From assembly GCA_022885665.1 (NCBI GenBank), contig JAGQDJ010000633.1, positions 744,001 to 808,000 on the forward strand: 64,000 bases of DNA, read 5' to 3'. The notes under the pieces are model-generated. The model was given only the letters and a program-made list of their open reading frames with translations, had not been told where the DNA came from and searched no databases. This DNA is from Triops longicaudatus (taxonomy: Eukaryota; Arthropoda; Branchiopoda; Notostraca; Triopsidae). Positions 14,901-25,908 of the stretch are shown here, one piece after another (the stretch's first letter is position 1; each line of letters opens with the position of its first letter). A program made the translations under genes and the position numbers.

Positions 14901-17347
14901 CAATCGGATATAGCGTATCAAACCCACCGGCACCGGCGAAACACGTATGTAAAGGGAAAGGGAAAGCGTCAGCTATAGCAAATTCGCCTATAACGTATTT
15001 AATTGGATAAATTGGGTACGCGAGCCGATTCTATTCGTCCGTAGGTTGCCGGCCACTTCTTTATATAGTAAAACCTTGTTACCATGCAGCTGAACGGAGA
15101 AACAGGCTATTGTTTTAAACGTGCAAGGTCCACATGTCTTGGCGAAACGAAAAGCATTCAAGTCAGTATGGCTATAAAGAACAGATTCTTCGTTCCCCCG
15201 GGTGCCCGTTATAACGAGGTTTTCTTTTAGTACTGCAAAAGTTAACTTGGAAACGAATTTCCGTGCTGTAAACCGTTTAAGCCGATTCCGGGGACTTTTG
15301 AACCGTTCTCTTTAACAACCTTTCGCAGCACAGTTTAGCGACCCTACCTGTTGTGCTCGACAGGAGAACGGAAAAGGGAGTGTCATCCTTAAAAGCAATT
15401 CACAAATTCCATTGGCCAACCATATTAACCTCATTGCAATAGCAACTCGCCCGGCACTGTCAAACCGGTGCCATTTATATAATAAAAGGACTAATAAGAT
15501 AAAGAAGTGCATCAGCGTTTCACAGAAGACAATGAGTGCAATAAAATATGTCAAGGATATAGCACATATACATACTTGCTCTTCAGCGGCAATCACGAAC
15601 ATGGCCATGATAGGGATTACTGCTCCGTTCATGGTCATTGAGACGGACATTTTATCTAAGGGAATCCCGTCAAAGAGTTGTTTCATATCTTCTACAGTAT
15701 CTATCGCAACCCCAGCCATTCCTACATCTCCGTGCACGCGGATATTGTCGGAATCGTAACTATTCGTTGTCCAAGTTATGGGACATAATGCAACATGAAA
15801 TACAACGACTTGACATAAAAGCTAGCGCATATTACCCGCAATGCGTGGCAAGATCAAAGGCGACGCTCAAACCTTGTTGGCCTGCTTTGATGTTCTCTTT
15901 GTAAAACTTGTTACTTTCTTCGACCGTCGAAAAGCCAGCGTACTGCCGAATAGTCCAAGGTCTCTGCGCATACATAGTAGGGTATGGTCCACGGGTGAAT
16001 GGAAACTTACCCGGAAGTTCGTGTTCTAAGCTACGAAGCAAAAAGAAGAGCGGAAAAGAAAACTGTGACACCCTTGATTCATTGGGGCGTGCTCATAAGC
16101 ATACGAGAGGGGAGGTCTGATAAAGGGCCCTAGTTACGTGTTATTCGACCAACAGGGCTATATGCAGGCACACGCCATCTGACGACTCAGTAAAGCATTA
16201 ATGAATCAATGACATCAATGAACATTACAACTCATTAGCCAACGGCCATACCATGCAGAATGTACCCAGACGTCATTACAACTCATTACATGTACAGTTA
16301 ACTCTCGCTATACCGTATATTGGTTATAACGAGCAATCGGCTATTATATGCAAGTCCACATGCCCCGGCAAAATGAAAGCACTTATTCCAATATTGTTAC
16401 GTACCATAGGCTATAACGGACAAATTTCTCGTACCCCTGCGTGTTTTAGCGAGATTTTTAGTGTTATTTGAACATAGACAGTACTTGATGGGTTGCTATT
16501 AATTTCTGTGCATTTACAGTTTTCAGACAGTATCATAAATATTCGATGAGACAAATTATTGCTGAGTTTTCAAACCAAGTCCTGAACCAAAATTATGAAT
16601 AAATAAAATAATAAAAGAAAATAAAAACCCGACTACAGTTTAAAGCATAAAGAATTTTCGTAATATTGACAGAATGAAAATTAAATGAAATAAAATGAGA
16701 TGTCTGCATAAAATGGGGAAAGCGCTTTTATAACAATGTGACGTACATGAAGCTCACTGATAGAAAATGTCATTTTTTTTAACGATATTGAACAGAATCC
16801 TTACTGCAGAAAAACGGTACACTATTTAGATACTTTCAGAGTAAGGTCAGTCCATCTGCGACCAGACGAAAGGACTTTGAGCTGAAAAGGTAGCTTAAAA
16901 CGCGGTTTTGATAACAATTCCTGAAAAAAGCTTGTCACAGCTAAACTGTCACAGCGTATTCTATTTCTGAAAAAGGGGCCACTTCTGACTATCAAAGAAT
17001 TCATGTCATATGACTAAATAAATAAAACTTACCTTTGGATGTCGTGATTCGTGTAAAGTGGTTTCATTTCAATGCCGGCATTATCCCAGGTAAGAATTTC
17101 GGCAGGATCCTTGCCTTTGAGCTGTTTTTTCGCTAAGGCTGCCCATTCGGCATCTAATGGCTGACGATGTAGAGCTCTTAAAGACTAGAAGAATACAGAA
17201 ACGTGAGACGTTATTATCATATGTTAAGGAAAATGTAATAAATATGGCAAAATAAAATATTTACAAGAATTCTAATGCATTTACTTGTGCACAGCGAAGA
17301 GAAGAGACTTTAAGTCTCTTAAAATTGTGTAGTAATGTTTGTGACAT
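8930..17347 (-). CDS. MMUT: Methylmalonyl-CoA mutase, mitochondrial
   Basis: Fourteen coding exons join in frame: 17347-17285, 17184-17033, 16030-15836, 15759-15576, 13709-13575, 13515-13318, 12720-12589, 12479-12303, 12202-12013, 11354-11092, 10104-10009, 9784-9638, 9325-9109 and 9015-8930. The 744-residue product is close to the 750 of human MMUT. It isomerises (R)-methylmalonyl-CoA to succinyl-CoA using adenosylcobalamin, the last step of propionate breakdown in the mitochondrial matrix. Exon 1 encodes MSQTLLHNFKRLKVSSLRCA, basic and hydroxylated like a transit peptide. The substrate barrel carries PFTRGPYPTMY, RPWTIRQYAGFSTVEESNKF, MNGAVIP, NSISISGYHMQEAG and RAHCQTSGWSLTEQ-like blocks (here RTHCQTSGWSLTEQ). 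The C-terminal B12 domain has MGQDGHDRG, giving DxHxxG with His619 as cobalt ligand, then STLAAGH and GGVIP. Nothing is truncated or frameshifted. Two introns carry MITEs. Confidence 0.98.
10361..10420. repeat. A-rich low-complexity tract
   Basis: About 60 bases of (AAAT/AAAAAT)n in the MMUT intron between exons 10 and 11. It is simple sequence with no coding content. Confidence 0.8.
14860..15232. mobile_element. Tigger/pogo-like MITE in an MMUT intron
   Basis: The left end reads ACACTAAAATCTCGCTATAA and the right end, on the other strand, TACTAAAAGAAAACCTCGTT then ATAACGG. These are imperfect terminal inverted repeats flanked by TA, the usual target duplication of pogo/Tc1-mariner transposons. 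The roughly 370-bp element contains more TATAACGA-type repeats and no transposase frame, so it is a non-autonomous copy. It lies in the intron between MMUT exons 4 and 5. The superfamily call rests on the termini only. Confidence 0.7.
16293..16466. mobile_element. Second, shorter MITE of the same family
   Basis: The left end is ACAGTTAACTCTCGCTATAC and the right end, reversed, is AACACTAAAAATCTCGCTA, both flanked by TA. The internal string ATAACGAGCAATCGG parallels ATAACGAACAATCGG in the 14860 element, so the two are diverged members of one family. It is about 170 bp, lies in the intron between MMUT exons 2 and 3, and has no coding capacity. Confidence 0.6.
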
Positions 17348-17569
17348 TTTTTCTTTTATTTATCAAAGCTCAAAATTGCACTAGCGCGTCGACCAAAACA
17401 ACGAAAACGAAAAAACATTGGCTTTTCCGGTAAGAGCCGGCACCTAGCGAGAAAATTAGGACTAAAAGCTGAGTTGTTGATACTCAACCATGCCATCTAT
17501 GGTTGCCACCATTTAGTGTCCAAGTTTAATCAAGGTGAGTGTGCAGTGGCAACATACGGTTAGGGAAAA
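17348..17569. promoter_or_regulatory. Shared head-to-head promoter of MMUT and SRPRB
   Basis: Only 222 bp separate the two divergent start codons, so both 5' UTRs and both core promoters must fit here unless upstream non-coding exons exist. No TATA box is obvious. A cluster around 17490-17515 (GCCATCTATGG and GCCACCATTT) resembles YY1-type ATGGC sites common in bidirectional housekeeping promoters. That resemblance is weak. Confidence 0.6.
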
Positions 17570-20500
17570 ATGGAATTACCAATCTTAATTGCCGTATTTG
17601 TCGTCGCATTAACTATACGTAAGTTAAAAATTAGAACGAAGCTTATTTGACAGCGTTTACTGCTTCGTAAAAAATGTTTTCGTGTATGGTACAATTAATT
17701 ATGTTTTCTTGTCACAGTGGTGCTGCTGTTCTTGAAACGGAGGCAAAATAACCGGCGCGGAGTACTCTTGGTTGGTTTGGTTGACGCTGGAAAAACAGTT
17801 CTCTTTAGTCAGCTGGCTTATAATAAGTCATTACCAACGCAGACTTCGATTAAAGATAATGTCGCTGAATTTCCTGTTCAGAATAAGGTACATTTTATTT
17901 TTAATCATAAAAGTTTCTAACTGAACTTTATGTCATAAGTTATCAAAGAGTATCAGAAGTATTATACCGTTTTCCCTGAAACAGTAATTCAGTTTTTAAA
18001 CATTACAAGTTGTTGAAAGACCCATGGGTAGCGCCACTGTGGTCGGCGCCAACAAACGAACCTGTATTCGTTCTGTCTGATCCTTTTGACAGAAAAGCTT
18101 AAGCTGTATAGTAAACTTCACTATAGCAGACACTGGTTAAGACTAATTGTATACTGTTGCGGACGACACGCTCAAGAACTTCGTTTAAAATTAAAAAAAA
18201 ATATCTCATTCATTTGGATGTTCGCTATAGGCAAGTTTACTGCATTATGGGCTCTCCCAGTACCGACTGTGTATCGGTTTTCATAATCTAAAAACACATC
18301 TTTTATGCCCAAACCCTTTTTTATGACTTAGCTGAGGATTTTTTGTTCTTCTAAAGTAAAAAATAAAATTGGAAAGAAAAAGTGGAGCTGTAGAAGCCCG
18401 AAGCACATCAGCGAACGCGGGGAAGAGGTTGGTGAGAACAGCTTGTGAGCGTGGCATCCGATCACTAAAATTCTATAAGTGACAATATTTGCAACAGGCA
18501 ATTATTCTGAACTAAATAAAATAGACGATTGCTTACAAGTAAAATATTGAAACAATAAACCTCATACTTTCTTAAAACGTTTTGTCTGATAACATCGCGC
18601 GTAAGTTGTCATATGAAATGAGCGTGTGGCACATGTAGATAAACTTTGTCTTCTGAACGAATGTAACGCTGCAAAAAGCCATGTCAAGGCAATTTGCGTG
18701 ATAGTGATTAGGAGAGTAATCGTAGTTGACAAATTCAGGGATCAATGAAAGCTCCGAACACGTTGAAAGATGTCTACACTAGTCATTCACAAAGAAAATT
18801 GTACAAACAATGGATTGTCGTAGAAATTATTCCAACAGGAGGAAATTAAGCCGACTGCTAAAAAAAAATACTTCGATATTTATGCGAAAACATGTTCTCG
18901 GTAGTAAAAAAGGAAGCTTTTTGTGGTGCGTATGCAACTTTTCTATCTCTGAAAAATTAGAACGCTTTCGTGTTGCAATAATTGTAAAGAAAACCTTCTA
19001 GAGGAACGTGTCGTACGTGTATGTTGCCATTAGTTAAATTGTGTAGGATCGTCAGCATGTGCGAAGTTTTCACGTACAGTGCGAATATTCAGTAAAGTCT
19101 CACGTAACTCAGTAGGTGGTTCCTTCACGAGTGATTACATTGCCGACTTTTATTACACTTTCTTTCTTTTTAGCACCGTAACAAAAAATATTACATAATT
19201 ACAGGCCGATTTACGCTCGTCTGGCGTCTTTTTATGATATTCAGGAGGAGGCCCGATCATGTAATGTAAGTAGGGCTTTATATGACCGGTTTTTAGTATA
19301 GGATTGAAATCGACCTTCGTGGTTCTTAAGATCTTGTCGTATTATTTTTTCACCCTTTTACATTAATTATAGCGATATTAATTGCATATGCGTGTCATAA
19401 AAGCCACCTGGAAACTTTTTTATGTAGCGATATCCTTTTATTTTCGACGCGGATGACCGCCACTCGAACATTCGTATCGACGGGAAATGTCTGTGAACCT
19501 CTCGCCAGTTAACGGAGGGTCATTGTTTCATTCCTGCTCGAATAAGTTTTTTCATTGTGTGATTACACTAGGCGGGAAGGACAATGCTTTACCACGTTGT
19601 ACCGTGTGTGGAAAAGCAGTTGACGAATTTGAAAAGCAAAAGTGAAGAAACCTGTTTTTGCCTGTTGAAAGTCGTTGCATTTAACACAAAGGCGAAATAA
19701 TGAATCTTCAACTACCCAAGGGTCAGAAGGTTCTTAGACACGTCGCTGGTAAGAATTCGTAGGCAATCTCACCGTAGTCAAGGTCAGAGACTCTTTCCGT
19801 CGAAAATTTAGTTTAAGAAGGGGAAAAAAACCCGTCATACGACTTTTGCAACTAAAGTTTTGCGTAACAGAAGTTCCGTAAGTTTTGCGTAACAGTATTT
19901 GCTTATTTTTTCATATGCGTTAAAATGCACTTTAAGCGTGTACTTTTCTTACGTGTATTTAAATGAGTGTTTCGTATTTATCATATGTACTATTGGCTAA
20001 CAGCATATATCATATTGGCTAACAAAACTATTATTTTGGTAATTTTTTAGTCGAATTTGAAGCTAGTTGATGTCCCAGGTCAAGAACGGATCCGCAGCAA
20101 GTACTTTGACCAGCATAAAGCCAATGCGCGCGGTATCGTGTTCGTTGTCGATTCCATAACTTTTGTTAAACAAGTCCGCGATGTGGCTGAGTAAGTATTG
20201 TTAAAATATTTTTTTAACTGGACGACTTTTTTTTTACCAATTATTGTTTCGGGGTAAGACCTTCAGATATGTGAAAGGTTAGAAACTTTTGGTCCAGTTG
20301 AAGGCATAGCTTTCAGGGGGAAATATTTTTTTAGAAAGGTAGGCAAAGGTGTTTAGTAGAGAGGGTTCGTCGGCTGTTGAAACCCCTGTCCTGCTTGTTC
20401 GGAAAAATGGCCTAACGCAAGGTCATGTGGGCGACACGAGTTGGCTCGAAGTTGTATCTAGAACTTTATTAGACCGACTCCAAGAATGGAAAGCTACATG

Positions 20501-23500
20501 CAAAAGATACGGATTCTCCGTCAACCAGACCAGTGACAGTTTTATAATTATATAAAGTTTGCTTTCAATTTGCACATATATTTTTAATAATAATCAAGAC
20601 ACAGTAGACATCCAAGATACATTAAACGGCAAATAAATCAAAATAACTAGTTAGCAAACCCTATTCTTTTGATTTTCTACTGAGCCTAGCGTAGGCTTTT
20701 GTACATTGTTGATAACTTTTCGATACAAGGGTCTTATTCGACTAATAAAAATCTACCTTAAGTAGTTTTTTAATGTTCGAAATAGGCATACAAAGTGAAA
20801 AGAAAAAGGTAGTTTCGAAGTTGTATCTGAGGCTGTGTTTAATTAACGAATATGTTTGAATTTTTATTTGTTGTTCCTTGCTTCAGTTTTCCTTACGTTT
20901 TTTTTGCTGGAGCTCCGAACTTTTCTTTGGCGAAGAGAGTTGAAACCGTTTTCAAGGAGCAAAGAGTAGCTTACGCTGAAAGGTGTGCCCGTCATTGACC
21001 TAGGGAACTAAATAAAGCTACAGCCACGATACGCTCGAAGCACAACGTAGAGCCTGCCAAGCAAGGTAGGGTAGCCGCGAGGCAGCAACAATCATCGGCT
21101 GATTGTATAATTCGACCGTCTTGCCAAAACTGATCGTGGCCATCTTTGGACCTAACCAGATATTTTCCAACCATTTACAGTGATGCCCCATTAGTCATTG
21201 GTTAGCTTATAACTACGGAAACAAAAACAAATCAGTCTGGTCGACGTTTGTCAAACTTACGGTTTGCGTATAGCAAATTTCTTGGCAAACCTTGTTAGCA
21301 ACACATTTTTTTAACGTCTTTTTAACGTCTTTGTTAATGCGAGTTGGAAAAAAATGCTACGTTTAATGGTTCTAGGGTTAGCATAGCTTTATTTTGCGTT
21401 TAAAAGCGACTAGGAACGTCGAACACATTCGAACATCATTTTTCGTCATTTGTGCTTAACTCTTCATTTTTTTTCATATACTGAAGACTCCCGCTTTTTC
21501 GACCCTGATCATAAAAACTTCCGAGTACATCAACAACCTTGACCAGCTTTTTTTTACTCAAAAACAATGAATTCTTACATTGACGCACTTAACATTTTCG
21601 TACATTGACATTTTCCGAAAATTGTTTCATTAAAGCACAATCTGGGTATAAATTACTATTTTTTTATTATTAATGTGCATTTGATTTTTCTAGAATTTTC
21701 TTGATACATGAAACATGTGCGTTCAATTTTGTCAACTATCCGGTCCCTACCGCTTGACACATTAGATATTTATTATAGCAGTTTTCAGTATACCAACAAG
21801 GCAGGATAAAATAAATGGTAGGTAAGTGTACATGTGATTAAATGTATGCAAGTTCGATACCATTTTACCCATTTGTGGGGTCATTAAAGCAAGCTTGTAG
21901 GGTCTGCCTTTGAGCCCTTATTTGGACTCCATGTTAGTTGGCGAAATACGAGCCACTCTCTACGGCTAAGGCCAGACCAGGGCCCCTATATCTGTACGAA
22001 GCGTGCCTTGGTCTTCTTCGTAGGCCGTCTTGGCTTGAAATCACTCAATGCTTGAAATTACACGTACCTGTCTAGAAGCCTCTCAGCAGGCATCCGTTCT
22101 ACGTACAGAAACTGTCGCATTCTTTCCACATATCGAAGTTACGGCAACCGAGATCTTGCGACCTTTTAGGAAGCTTGTTCATCCATAGGAACTGGAGAAT
22201 GCAGTTTTCCTTCGTCAGTCTTGGAATGTCGTGGCTGTAGCTCTTTGTGGAATTTTATTTTGTTAGTCCAGATTGGAGAATATGCAAGTCGTATATACAA
22301 GGTGGTTAAAGATGTGCTCTTCCCCGCGTTTATTCTAGAAAAGGGCAAAACTACATTATGAGGAATTTCTGTCATCTTCAACCATTTGAGACTCCTCTAC
22401 AAAGCTTTGTCCCTCATGGATGAGAATCTCGTGTGCCTGGCCATAGGTGAGAGTACGGGCACGAGTACTCTTTCGACATTTAGAGCGACCTCTGAGACTA
22501 TCAGTCATTTACCTGCATTTTCCCCTAAAAATTATGGATTATGTGGGAATGCAGCTGTCGAATTTTATCTCCATTTTTTGCGACACTCTTGAGCCATACT
22601 GCAAAATATATGAATTTTTCAGCCTTTACCAGAGAAGCTACTTCTTGGAATGCTTTGTTCGATACGCCTAGAAATATCGACTTTCTCCATATCAGTAGCC
22701 AATTTGTCAATAACGGCACCATAACTATAGCCATTATTAATATCCTATTCGAGGAATTAGGTGCTATTTAAGCTGACATTTGGAAGCAAGGCACTAACTT
22801 CAGTTTGACTTTGGTTTGAGCTCAGCAAAATGTACAGTATTTCAAGCAATTGGCAAGATATTTTTAAGTCAATAATGAAAACAGTGAAAGTTTTATTGGG
22901 ATATATTCTTGTGGATAGTCAGTCATGATTGTCTTTTTTTCTTTCTTGTACCGGTTTGCCACGTGTTTTTTGAGTGGTCTGCTTTTTATAGCATTGCCAA
23001 GCTAACATCTGCTCTTGTGAATGCGAAATAAGGTCTATTTTTGGCATGTAAAAATGCGCAAAGATAGCTTGTTTTTTTTTTTTGTCTCAGTAACGCCAAA
23101 CGGTTTCGGTGTATCTGAATATCTGAATATTAAATAACGCCTTAACTTTTTGCAACGTATGTTAGAGAAGCTACTAATAATTGTTGCCCCACCTGCGGTG
23201 GGGCAACTATTATTTTGTTAGTTTGTGGAGTCATAATTTCGTAACTGACGGATATATATATAGCGTTTTCCGGGTGAAACAGCTCCCATATAGGCTACAT
23301 TTGAAAAGCGCAGTTACCGAACATAGCAAATTAAGGTCCATTTAGTCGCACGGAACACTGATTTTTTATTAGTAATAAAGAACGTCGATTTTGGCAATTA
23401 ATCAAGTTCTGGGATTAGTTATCAATCTTCGTAGTTGTCAAAATTGGATATGATTTTACATTATGCTAGGAAATTCGCTAACTTATTGCGGTGTACGAGT

Positions 23501-24437
23501 AAGAATTTTTTTGCTAGCATTAGAATTTTCATTCACTTTAAATAAGTATTATGAAACCAGTACGTAACATCCTCTTGGAATTTAAGAGAATCAATGTAAA
23601 TAATAGTAATAATAATAAAAACACATCCTGCACGTTAAAAATTTGTGTGAAGCCTGTGGCACAGTCGAAATTTTTCTCTAACCTTAATTGGATTTGGAAA
23701 TTTTATATGGAATAAGTTTAATATACTGGTATTATTTACTGCTCTAAATAAGGTGCAAGACTTTTGCAATAATCTACAATATTTTTTTCATACTAAACAT
23801 GTGTATACTGTCTGGATAAAATAAAATTAAAAAAAAACTATTTTCCAGTTATTTCAGGTTATTACACTTATTACAGTTAGTTCGTTCAGGTAACCCAGTA
23901 TTGCTCTATACATTTTTGTGTGGCTAATTCCTTCATTTTATGTTTTGGTGGAAAATCAAGTTGTGAAAATTAAGTGTAGCTTTCTAAATTGGAACCAAAT
24001 CGCTTTCGGCAGGTGGTTATACACATTACTGACTGATGCGATGATAGCGTCAGCTTGCCCCCGTTTGTTGATTTTCTGCAACAAGCAAGACGAACCGGTC
24101 GCTAAAGGAAAAGATCTCATCCAGTCCCAGCTCGAAAAAGAAATGTAAGTCCAGAATTTCGGCTTCAACTATTGGCGTGTGCATGTAACCAATGTGTTGA
24201 TTGAAATAATGTATGGCTTTTCTTGCCCTGGAAAGGAATCTTCTCCGTGAAACGAGGACTAATCAACTGCAAGGGACGTCCGAACTCGCCAACAATAATA
24301 ACTTCCTGGGTAAACCGGGTCAAGATTTCCAATTTTCACACTTGGGACCCATTAAAGTGGAATTTGCCGAGGGACATGTCCAAGGAAGTCAGCCCGCTGT
24401 AGAACCTGTCATGAATTGGATCCGAGCGCTAGCATAG
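17570..24437 (+). CDS. SRPRB: Signal recognition particle receptor subunit beta
   Basis: Five exons join in frame: 17570-17618, 17718-17887, 20051-20190, 24013-24144 and 24236-24437, giving 230 residues (human about 271). SR-beta is a membrane-anchored small GTPase that holds SR-alpha on the ER and helps pass ribosome-SRP complexes to the translocon. Residues 2-22 form one hydrophobic anchor (LPILIAVFVVALTI onward), followed by a basic KRRQNNRR stretch. The GTPase motifs are GLVDAGKT (36-43), DVPGQE (80-85) and NKQD (143-146). The C-terminal part reads SQLEKEMNLLRETR and ends NWIRALA. The lumenal N-terminus is almost absent, which explains most of the length difference. Introns 2 and 3 are 2.2 and 3.8 kb and hold no supported gene; a strong hairpin lies in intron 3. 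No clear AATAAA follows the stop. Confidence 0.96.
23176..23214. repeat. Near-perfect 18-bp inverted repeat with a 3-nt loop
   Basis: The left arm AATAATTGTTGCCCCACC faces the right arm GGTGGGGCAACTATTATT with TGC between them and one mismatch. It lies in SRPRB intron 3. It could be a foldback remnant of a transposon or a transcribed hairpin. The loop is too short for a classical pre-miRNA. Confidence 0.85.
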
Positions 24438-24919
24438 AAAACACCTTTCATTACCTGTCGACAGCACTTAAGTGAAAATCTTGGACCTGCTTTTTGAGAG
24501 AAATCTTTACCAGTCTTTTTGAGAGAAAAAATCTTCGATGAAAGATCTTACAGAATTTGGGTTCCATTTTGGTATGATTGTTCTTCTAAAATCTTACCAC
24601 GTGTGCCACCCTTGAAAATCGGCCGATCCCAGAGAGCCGATCCATTTCTTTCTAATATTTTAAAAGCTGTGCGTGTGTGAAAGAAATACAACGGAATTTT
24701 AAGAATGAACAACAGGCGATTTTTTCCTATTTTAAAATAGCACTGAAGTGTCGGTTTCTTGTTTATTCAAAGAAATATGCCCGCTTCGAAAAAGTACGAG
24801 CGAACGTTTCGGCAATGAGTAGCAGTCGTGGCAGCTTTCTCGTCTTTCTTGCGGGTAAAAAGTTGGCCAAAAACAACGGTTGTTCATGCGCTGTGTCTCG
24901 TAGTCATTGTTAACTTGAG
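24438..24919. other. SRPRB 3' flank
   Basis: This should hold the SRPRB 3' UTR. A short open frame, ATG at 24815 followed by a GTAAAA donor-like site, looks like a possible first exon. Its phase does not fit the downstream candidate exon at 25588, so it is not called. Confidence 0.35.
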
Positions 24920-25472
24920 TACAGTGGTACCCCGTTTTAACGAAACTAATCTGTTCCTAAACGGCATTCGCTGTAAGAAGCGTTCGTTAAAAGAAACGCT
25001 ATTTCTCATAAGATTCCATGAAAATAATTTTAATCCGCTTCTCATCCCGGACCAGAGCCTGGAAAAGTTTATTTAAAAATGGGAAAAATACACTAAAATA
25101 TATTGACTGTTAAAATATATATTTCAAACATATATTAATCAGTTTTGTTCAACCAGTGGCTACGGAACCACTCTAGGTTACATCAATCTTCTATCTTTTT
25201 GCATCTTATATTTCAGCCTTGGTTTTCACAGCCGGCACTGATTGGAAGACACTTTCGTTGAATTTGTCTGAGCGTCTATTCGCTTCGACTTGATTTTTAT
25301 CCCATATTTTTGAGCGCCAATTAATGTAAACACATTTTTCTTAATTTTTTTAACTCACTCTAAGCGGTTCGTTGCAAGAGTTCGTTGTGCGAGTCAATTT
25401 TTCGCCCGCGCGCGAATTCGTTATACAAGTTGTTCGCTATGTAATGCGTTCGTTAAATGGGGTACCACTATA
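24920..25472. mobile_element. MITE of about 550 bp with 24-bp terminal inverted repeats
   Basis: The left end is CAGTGGTACCCCGTTTTAAC then GAA. The right end, reversed, is ATAGTGGTACCCCATTTAAC then GAA, with TA at both borders. Subterminal TTCGTTAA-type repeats are present and there is no transposase frame. The termini differ from those of the two MMUT-intron elements, so this is a different family, probably also mobilised by a Tc1-mariner/pogo enzyme. The well-preserved ends suggest a younger insertion. Confidence 0.75.
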
Positions 25473-25587
25473 TTTTACAGCCTGACCGCGTTTTAATCCA
25501 CTGCGTTATTCAATTACTTCCTCATAGCTTTTTGTAAACGGTCATACTTTCCGAATAACGTGACAGAAAGACGAAAAATCGGAGTAG

Positions 25588-25848
25588 AAATTTCGCTCCA
25601 AGTATGTTGTGGCCCGTGACTTTCAGGGACGACTATCTTCCTATCACTGTCTTCATGACAAGATTGAAAGAACTGTCTTTGGTGTTGATATGCTTCAAGA
25701 ATTGCAGGAATCTTACTATGTGCTCAAAGTTTCCGTTACAACAGATCTGCGACTTTGCCAAGTCAATAGAGATCGGGAAGTGGCTGCCCGTAATCAAATA
25801 AAAATGATTAACTCTGGGCTAGAAAAATCTTTTGGTGTATTCGGGTGA
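25588..25848 (+). CDS. Possible 3'-terminal exon of an unidentified gene
   Basis: An open frame follows AG at 25586-25587, or alternatively AG at 25601-25602, and runs to TGA at 25846-25848. AATAAA follows 55 nt later. The 80-86 residue product includes VARDFQGRLSSYHCLHDK, VDMLQELQESYYVLK and NRDREVAARNQIKMINS. It is rich in charged and Gln residues, helical in character, and unlike the random frames around it. I do not recognise the family. No compatible upstream exon was found, so it could be a retrocopy, an alternative last exon or a chance frame. Confidence 0.3.
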   Translation, partial: KFRSKYVVARDFQGRLSSYHCLHDKIERTVFGVDMLQELQESYYVLKVSVTTDLRLCQVNRDREVAARNQIKMINSGLEKSFGVFG

Positions 25849-25902
25849 ATAGGACAAGATTCATTGTATTTTTGCCCTATATAATTGCACTTTAATTACC
25901 GT

Positions 25903-25908
25903 AATAAA
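25903..25908 (+). terminator. AATAAA poly(A) signal
   Basis: Canonical AATAAA 54 nt after the TGA of the candidate terminal exon. It gives mild support that a plus-strand transcript ends here. Confidence 0.4.

Noticed and set aside
24815..24913. Possible first exon upstream of the unknown exon
   Set aside because: The donor at 24854 leaves phase 1, while the acceptors before 25588 and 25603 need phase 0.
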